A stretch of DNA of 64,000 nt. Source: Microbacterium phyllosphaerae. Its GTDB lineage: Bacteria > Actinomycetota > Actinomycetes > Actinomycetales > Microbacteriaceae. The stretch is from NCBI RefSeq assembly GCF_017876435.1, contig NZ_JAGIOA010000001.1:1488001-1552000 (forward strand), in the 5' to 3' direction. The translations under genes and the position numbers were made by a program. This document shows positions 59,150 through 64,000 of this stretch, one piece after another. Each line of letters begins with the position of its first letter. The stretch's first letter is position 1. Under the pieces are notes generated by a model. It worked only from the letters and a program-made list of their open reading frames with translations. It was not told the origin of the DNA and did no database searches.

Positions 59150-61609
59150 ATGACCGAAGCCCCCCTCATCGTCCCCGGATCCGTCGGCCCTCGCCCCACT
59201 GGGGAACAGGGGCAGGACGACCTTCTCGCCGGCCTCAACCCTCAGCAGCTCGAAGCCGTGACCTATCGCGGCCCCGCGCTGCTCATCGTCGCGGGAGCAG
59301 GGTCGGGAAAGACGAGCGTGCTCACCCGCCGCATCGCCTCGCTGCTGCGTGCGCGAGAGGCCTGGCCGAGCCAGATCCTCGCCATCACCTTCACCAACAA
59401 GGCGGCGGGCGAGATGCGAGAGCGCGTCGAGGCGATCGTCGGCGATGCGGCGAGAGGCATGTGGATCTCGACCTTCCACTCCGCCTGCGTGCGCATCCTG
59501 CGCCGAGAGGCCCAGCAGTTCGGGTTCACCAAGTCGTTCACGATCTACGACTCCGGCGACTCGCGTGCGCTCATCAAGCGTCTCGTCAAGGAGCACGAGG
59601 CGGACGCCTACGGTCTGACCCCCGCGTCCGTGCAGTCCCGTATCTCGAAGCTCAAGAACGACCTGTCGGATGCCGATGCCTATGCGCGCCAGGCCAACAT
59701 GAGCGACCCGGCGGAGCGGATCTTCGTCGAGCTGTTCGCCGACTACCAGCGCCAGCTGCAGAAGGCCAACGCGTTCGACTTCGACGACCTGATCGGACAG
59801 ACGGTCTACCTGTTCCGCGCGTTCCCGCAGGTCGCCGACACCTACCGCCGGCGTTTCCGCCACATCCTGGTCGACGAGTACCAGGACACGAACCACGCCC
59901 AGTACGCGCTGATCCATGAGCTCACCCGGCCGGTGTCGGGCGACGCCCCCGACCCATATGCCTCGAACGGCATGATGATCTTCGAGCCCGAGACGACCCC
60001 CGAGCTCGAGGGCGCGTCGCTCACGGTGGTCGGCGACTCCGATCAGTCGATCTACGCGTTCCGCGGCGCCGACATCCGCAACATCAGCGAGTTCGAGCGG
60101 GACTTCCCCGGAGCCCGCGTGGTGCTCCTCGAGCAGAACTACCGTTCGACCCAGAACATCCTCTCGGCTGCGAACTCGGTGATCGGCAACAACTTCGATC
60201 GCAAGGACAAGAAGCTCTGGAGCGACAAGGGCGACGGCGACATGATCGTCGGCTTCACCGGGTACTCGCAGCACGACGAGGCCCAGTTCGTCGCCGACGA
60301 GGTCGAGGCCCTGCGCCGGTCGGGCATGCCGTACTCCGAGATGGCTGTCTTCTACCGCACCAATTCGCAGTCCCGTGCGCTCGAGGAGATCTTCATCCGC
60401 TCGGCCGTGCCCTACAAGATCATGGGCGGCACGAAGTTCTACGATCGCGCCGAGATCAAGGATGCGCTCGCCTACCTCGTCGCGGTGTCGAACCCCGCAG
60501 ACGAGATGGCTGTGCGGCGCATCCTCAACAAGCCGAAACGCGGTATCGGCGACGTCACCGAGACCACGATCGCGCGCTTCGCCGAGGAACACGGCATCAC
60601 CTTCCGCCAGGCGCTGTCCGTGCCCGATCAGCTCGGCTTCGGTCCGAAGATCCAGGCCGGGATCGCTCAGCTCGACGCGGTGCTCGCCGAGGCGACCGAG
60701 ATCATGCTCCCCGCCTCCGGTGAGGTGCCCGCGCCGACGGCGGTCGCCGACGGGCTGAACGTTCTTCTGTCCAAGAGCGGGTACCTCGACGCACTGCGCG
60801 CGAGCCGTGACCCTCAGGACGAGGCGCGTGTCGAGAACCTCGACGAGTTCGTCGCCGTGGCGCGCGACTTCGCCCGCAACAACCCCGACGGAACGATCGT
60901 CGACTTCCTCACCGAGGTCGCGCTCGTCTCGGACGCCGACGACCTCGATGACGAGTCCGGCTCGGTCTCGATGATGACGATGCACACGGCGAAGGGCCTC
61001 GAGTACGACGCCGTCTTCGTCACGGGCGTCGAAGAGGATCTGATTCCGCACCGCATCTCGGCGGGCGAGCCCGGTGGTCCGCAGGAGGAGCGTCGACTCT
61101 TCTACGTCGGCATCACGCGTGCGCGCAAGCGCCTGCACCTGTCTCTCGCGATGACCCGCGCCCAGTTCGGCGAGGTCTCGGTCGCGATGCCCAGCCGGTT
61201 CCTGCAGGAGATCCCCGCGGGGCTCATCGACTGGCGGCAGTCGCCGGGCGATGTGAACTCGCGTGGGGGAATGCAGTCGCGCGCGCTCAACGCGCGCCGC
61301 GCCGGAGGATTCGGCGGGTCGGGCTCGGGCTCGGGCGACCGTTTCGCGGTCACGCAGCTCCCAGGACGCGACTCGCTCAAGCCGCTGTCGACCGCGATGG
61401 ACAAGTTCCCCAACCGGGTGACGGCGAAGATGCGCGACAACGGCGATCTCGAGCTGGCCACGGGCGATCGCATCCGGCACTCCGATTTCGGGGAGGGGCG
61501 CGTCGACGCGGTCACGGGCGAGGGCGCGAAGCGCATCGCGCATGTGCGCTTCGATTCGGCAGGACAGAAGAAGCTCCTGATCAAGGTCGCGCCGATCGAG
61601 AAGATCTGA
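59150..61609 (+). CDS. pcrA: ATP-dependent DNA helicase PcrA (UvrD type)
   Basis: 819 residues, superfamily 1 helicase that unwinds 3'-to-5' in repair and clears recombination proteins from DNA. Motif Q/I: LNPQQLEAVTYRG, IVAGAGSGKTSVLTRRIA; Ia ITFTNKAAGEMRERV; II LVDEYQDTNHAQY; III VVGDSDQSIYAFRGADI; IV LEQNYRSTQNIL; V MTMHTAKGLEYDAVFVTG; VI LFYVGITRARKRLHL. The C-terminal roughly 60 residues form the Tudor-like part (GDRIRHSDFGEGRVDAVTG). A Gly/Ser-rich stretch (FGGSGSGSGD) precedes it. Confidence 0.96.
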   Translation: MTEAPLIVPGSVGPRPTGEQGQDDLLAGLNPQQLEAVTYRGPALLIVAGAGSGKTSVLTRRIASLLRAREAWPSQILAITFTNKAAGEMRERVEAIVGDAARGMWISTFHSACVRILRREAQQFGFTKSFTIYDSGDSRALIKRLVKEHEADAYGLTPASVQSRISKLKNDLSDADAYARQANMSDPAERIFVELFADYQRQLQKANAFDFDDLIGQTVYLFRAFPQVADTYRRRFRHILVDEYQDTNHAQYALIHELTRPVSGDAPDPYASNGMMIFEPETTPELEGASLTVVGDSDQSIYAFRGADIRNISEFERDFPGARVVLLEQNYRSTQNILSAANSVIGNNFDRKDKKLWSDKGDGDMIVGFTGYSQHDEAQFVADEVEALRRSGMPYSEMAVFYRTNSQSRALEEIFIRSAVPYKIMGGTKFYDRAEIKDALAYLVAVSNPADEMAVRRILNKPKRGIGDVTETTIARFAEEHGITFRQALSVPDQLGFGPKIQAGIAQLDAVLAEATEIMLPASGEVPAPTAVADGLNVLLSKSGYLDALRASRDPQDEARVENLDEFVAVARDFARNNPDGTIVDFLTEVALVSDADDLDDESGSVSMMTMHTAKGLEYDAVFVTGVEEDLIPHRISAGEPGGPQEERRLFYVGITRARKRLHLSLAMTRAQFGEVSVAMPSRFLQEIPAGLIDWRQSPGDVNSRGGMQSRALNARRAGGFGGSGSGSGDRFAVTQLPGRDSLKPLSTAMDKFPNRVTAKMRDNGDLELATGDRIRHSDFGEGRVDAVTGEGAKRIAHVRFDSAGQKKLLIKVAPIEKI

Positions 61610-61623
61610 GCGGGTTCGCGGGT

Positions 61624-61629
61624 TAGGCT
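61624..61629 (+). promoter_or_regulatory. -10 box for leaderless sseB-like transcript
   Basis: TAGGCT ends seven bases before ATG at 61637, with no ribosome site. Confidence 0.55.
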
Positions 61630-61636
61630 GGCTGAT

Positions 61637-62785
61637 ATGGCCCTGTTCTCCCGCCGCAAGAAGTCCGCTGACGACGCCGTCGCCGACCAGATCGAGACCC
61701 AGACCGAGTCCGAGGGGTCGGCCGTCGACGCTCCCGAAGAGACGGGTGCCGCGTCCGAAGCGACAGAGGCCGCCGAGGCCGCCCCGACCATCGGGATCTC
61801 CGTGCAGGCGTTCCGTGGTGTGGGTGCCGAGGCAGGCCCCGAGGTCTCGCTCCCGAGCACCGACGCGTCTCCCGCTTCCCCCGCCGCGACCACAGCCCCG
61901 GTTGCTCCGGCGGCGCCTGCGGCTGCCCCGGCGCCGGAGCCCGAGCGCCGCCTCCCGCTGGGCCCGACACTGCCGCCGGAGCAGACCGAGACGGTCGCGG
62001 GCATGAAAGACAACGTCCTGCTGCGCGAGTCGCTCAAGCAGGTCGAGCAGGGGGCCACGAACGAGCAGCTGCTCGGCGTGCTGCGCCAGGCGCTGCAGGC
62101 GCACCTGTACATCCGCGTGAACGGCGACGCCCGTGCCCAGATCAGCGAGGGCAAGCCCCTGGCCGTCGCCGTCGTCCGAGACGGCGACCGTCAGTTCATG
62201 CTCGCCTTCAGCTCGGCCGCCGCCGTCCGCGACTCCGTGCAGCTCGAGAAGGACCCGGCCGCGACGTCCGCCGTCGCGCAGCCGACCACCTCCGTGCTGC
62301 AGCAGGTCGTCGCGGGGGAGTTCGCGGGTCTCATCGTCGACAACGCGTCGGCCCCGCACCGTGTGGTGTTCCCCACCGAGCTGCTGCAGAAGGCGCTCGA
62401 GCAGGCCGACGTCGACATGACGGTCAAGTCGCTCATCGCCGCGCCCCGTGAGCAGGACACCGCGGCCAAGGTCGGCGAGGCGCTCGCCACGAAGCGCATG
62501 TGGGTCGCCGTCAACGAGGGCGACGGCAGCGGACAGGTGGGCATCGCCGAGGCGCAGACGCCCGAAGGCAAGCGATTCCTGCAGCTCTTCTCGCACCCGT
62601 TGGAGGTGCTTGCGCTCGGCCGCGGTGATCGCCCGCTGCCCTTCGAACCCGAGCAGCTGGCCAAACTGCTCTCGAGTCACCTCGACATGGCGGGCGTCAT
62701 CATCGACCCCGCGGGGCCGAGCATCGTCGTCGAGCGCGACGCCCTGACCTCGGTGCTCATCCTGGCCGTCGACCTCGACGCCTGA
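61637..62785 (+). CDS. SseB family protein
   Basis: 382 residues. A basic start (ALFSRRKKSADDAV) and a roughly 110-residue Ala/Pro/Glu-rich disordered lead precede a folded part with LRESLKQVEQGATNEQLLGV and LRQALQAHLYIRVNGDARAQ, then VAVVRDGDRQFMLAFSSAAA, which is the SseB N-domain. GEFAGLIVDNASAPHRVVFP and the C-terminal AGVIIDPAGPSIVVERDALT follow. SseB proteins accompany secretion or sortase loci in some phyla, but the role in actinobacteria is not established. Confidence 0.82.
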   Translation: MALFSRRKKSADDAVADQIETQTESEGSAVDAPEETGAASEATEAAEAAPTIGISVQAFRGVGAEAGPEVSLPSTDASPASPAATTAPVAPAAPAAAPAPEPERRLPLGPTLPPEQTETVAGMKDNVLLRESLKQVEQGATNEQLLGVLRQALQAHLYIRVNGDARAQISEGKPLAVAVVRDGDRQFMLAFSSAAAVRDSVQLEKDPAATSAVAQPTTSVLQQVVAGEFAGLIVDNASAPHRVVFPTELLQKALEQADVDMTVKSLIAAPREQDTAAKVGEALATKRMWVAVNEGDGSGQVGIAEAQTPEGKRFLQLFSHPLEVLALGRGDRPLPFEPEQLAKLLSSHLDMAGVIIDPAGPSIVVERDALTSVLILAVDLDA

Positions 62786-62813
62786 CGGTCTTCCGCGCGT
62801 CGCACGTGCGCCC

Positions 62814-62819
62814 TAGGGT
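62814..62819 (+). promoter_or_regulatory. -10 box for leaderless LigD-polymerase transcript
   Basis: TAGGGT ends six bases before ATG at 62826. Confidence 0.5.
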
Positions 62820-62825
62820 CGGAGC

Positions 62826-63878
62826 ATGGCCTCAGAACGCGTGACCCTGACCGTCGTCGATCCGGACGGTGAGCGCGAGGTCGTGCTCTCGAGCCCGAAC
62901 AAGGTCGTGTGGCCGAAGGTCGGCATCACCAAGGCCGAGCTCGCGGAGTACTTCCAGCTCGTCGGCGCACCCTTCCTCGAGGCGAACGGCAATCGACCGG
63001 TCTCTCTCGAGAGGTTCCGAGACGGCATGGGCAGCGAGGGTTTCTTCTCCAAGAACCCGCCCAAGGGCACGCCCGACTACGTCGATGCGGTGACGGTCAC
63101 GTACAACAGCGGGCGACGGCATCCGCAGATCGTGCTCAACCGCCCGAGCGCGATCGTCTGGGCGGCGCAGATGAACACGATCGTGTTCCATCCGTGGGCG
63201 TCCCTCGCCTCCGACCCCGACAACCCCGTCGAGCTGCGGATCGACCTCGACCCTCAACCGGGCACCGGGTTCGCCGACGCGATCCCGGCCGCGCACGCGC
63301 TGCGCGAGGTGCTGCGCGAGGTGGGGCTGGAGGCGTTCGTGAAGACGAGCGGCAACCGCGGGCTGCATGTCTTCGCCCCGATCGAGCCGACCCATGAGTT
63401 CCTCGACGTCCGCCACGCGGTGATCGCGGCCGGGCGCGAGCTGGAGCGGCGGATGCCCGAACAGGTCACGATGAACTGGTGGAAGGAGGAACGAGGAGAG
63501 CGCATCTTCATCGACTTCAACCAGGCGAACCGTGATCGCACGATGGCCGGCGCATACAGTCCCCGCGCCCTCCCCGAGGCGACCGTGTCGACGCCCGTGC
63601 ACTGGGAGGAGCTCGACGGCCTCGACCCGCAGGCGTTCACGGTCCGCAGCATCCCGAAGCGGCTCGCAGAGGTCGGGGATCCGTGGGCCGGGAAGCAGAG
63701 CGCGCCCGGCCGCATCGACACCCTGCTCGACTGGTGGGAGCGCGACAGGGAGGCCGGGCTCGGCGAGCTGTCGTTCCCGCCCGAGTTCCCCAAGATGCCG
63801 GGCGAGCCCCCACGCGTGCAGCCCAGCAAGAAGGTCGCCGCGAACTGGGACGAGAACGGCGACCCGGTCGACGAGTGA
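62826..63878 (+). CDS. LigD-type polymerase (PolDom/primase-like) domain protein
   Basis: 350 residues, a free-standing version of the polymerase domain of bacterial NHEJ ligase LigD. LSSPNKVVWPKVGITKAELA is the family start, RPVSLERFRDGMGSEGFFSK follows, and the metal-binding acidic pair is in RIDLDPQPGTGF. VKTSGNRGLHVFAPI is the nucleotide-binding motif, and IFIDFNQANRDRTMAGAYSP and AYSPRALPEATVSTPV close the fold. It would fill or cap ends with ribo- or deoxynucleotides during double-strand break repair. It converges on an ATP-dependent DNA ligase gene. Confidence 0.92.
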   Translation: MASERVTLTVVDPDGEREVVLSSPNKVVWPKVGITKAELAEYFQLVGAPFLEANGNRPVSLERFRDGMGSEGFFSKNPPKGTPDYVDAVTVTYNSGRRHPQIVLNRPSAIVWAAQMNTIVFHPWASLASDPDNPVELRIDLDPQPGTGFADAIPAAHALREVLREVGLEAFVKTSGNRGLHVFAPIEPTHEFLDVRHAVIAAGRELERRMPEQVTMNWWKEERGERIFIDFNQANRDRTMAGAYSPRALPEATVSTPVHWEELDGLDPQAFTVRSIPKRLAEVGDPWAGKQSAPGRIDTLLDWWERDREAGLGELSFPPEFPKMPGEPPRVQPSKKVAANWDENGDPVDE

Positions 63879-63881
63879 CCG

Positions 63882-64000
63882 TCAGCCGATGACGTCGGCG
63901 AGGTCGTACCCGTCGACGGTGTCGAGCTGATCGTACGTGCACGAGCGCGCGTCGCGGTCGGGACGCCAGCGCTCGAACTGCACGGTGTGGCGGAAACGGG
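63882..64000 (-). CDS. ATP-dependent DNA ligase, C-terminal end only
   Basis: Only the last 38 residues are in the window: the frame ends RFRHTVQFERWRPDRDARSC, TYDQLDTVDGYDLADVIG, stop at 63884-63882. The FRHTVQFERWRPDR, SCTYDQL and YDLADV elements match the end of actinobacterial ATP-dependent (LigC-type or stand-alone) DNA ligases. It converges with the LigD-type polymerase gene, three bases between stops. The rest lies beyond the right edge. Confidence 0.75.
   Translation of the reverse strand, partial: RFRHTVQFERWRPDRDARSCTYDQLDTVDGYDLADVIG

Noticed and set aside
59105..62680. Open frame of 1,191 codons on the minus strand
   Set aside because: Antisense to pcrA and the SseB gene, both of which have clear motifs and starts. 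No ribosome site or domain in the antisense frame.

Overview
The window looks like chromosomal DNA of a high-G+C actinobacterium, most probably Microbacterium or a close Microbacteriaceae relative. The signs are G/C-rich third codon positions, frequent GTG starts, many leaderless -10 boxes just before start codons, CIRCE-controlled groES, paired guaB/guaB3, an actinobacterial THUMP-like methyltransferase and LAxTG-type surface anchoring. This placement is inference; there is no rRNA gene to confirm it. No rRNA, tRNA, CRISPR array or transposase was found.

Layout. 1-606 is the N-terminal part of an AbiEi-like protein on the minus strand, followed by a G-rich repeat region. 964-5646 is a tightly overlapping housekeeping run (acpS, alr, tsaE, tsaB, rimI, tsaD, a DUF4190 membrane protein) joining cell-wall alanine supply with t6A tRNA modification. 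5650-7921 holds two tandem paralogous membrane proteins. 7926-10655 has a THUMP-like methyltransferase (minus), groES with two HrcA operators, and rarD. 10799-16321 is a branched-chain-amino-acid-type ABC system with the binding protein converging on a livHMGF operon. guaB follows, then small DUF proteins.

19154-25639 is a seven-gene overlapping operon: receiver-PIG-L fusion, ATP-grasp enzyme, PHP phosphoesterase, membrane GT2 glycosyltransferase, a 47-residue membrane protein, a lone receiver and a sensor kinase. I read it as a signal-controlled envelope polysaccharide or glycoconjugate system of unknown product. 25714-35386 carries an ABC-F ATPase, an FAD oxidoreductase, guaB3, SURF1 and a giant secreted nuclease/5'-nucleotidase. 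35479-42792 is a DeoR-controlled sugar uptake and catabolic operon containing an ADP-dependent-type sugar kinase, an aldolase and a mannose-6-phosphate-isomerase-like enzyme. Then come DUF3817-guaA and ldh.

The most striking region is 46512-48959. An operon of a DGPF/YciI protein and an ECF42-like sigma factor has been split by a 2,324-bp lower-G+C insert bounded by a perfect 62-bp direct repeat. The insert holds only two divergent genes of no family I recognise, and no recombinase. The repeat recreates an intact sigma gene at the right side, but cuts it off from the upstream ECF-type promoter.

50203-64000 carries stress and membrane proteins, a glycerophosphodiesterase, hemerythrin and YccF proteins, an ABC exporter pair, a sortase-type four-LTD surface protein, pcrA, an SseB protein, and a LigD-type polymerase domain converging on the end of an ATP-dependent DNA ligase.
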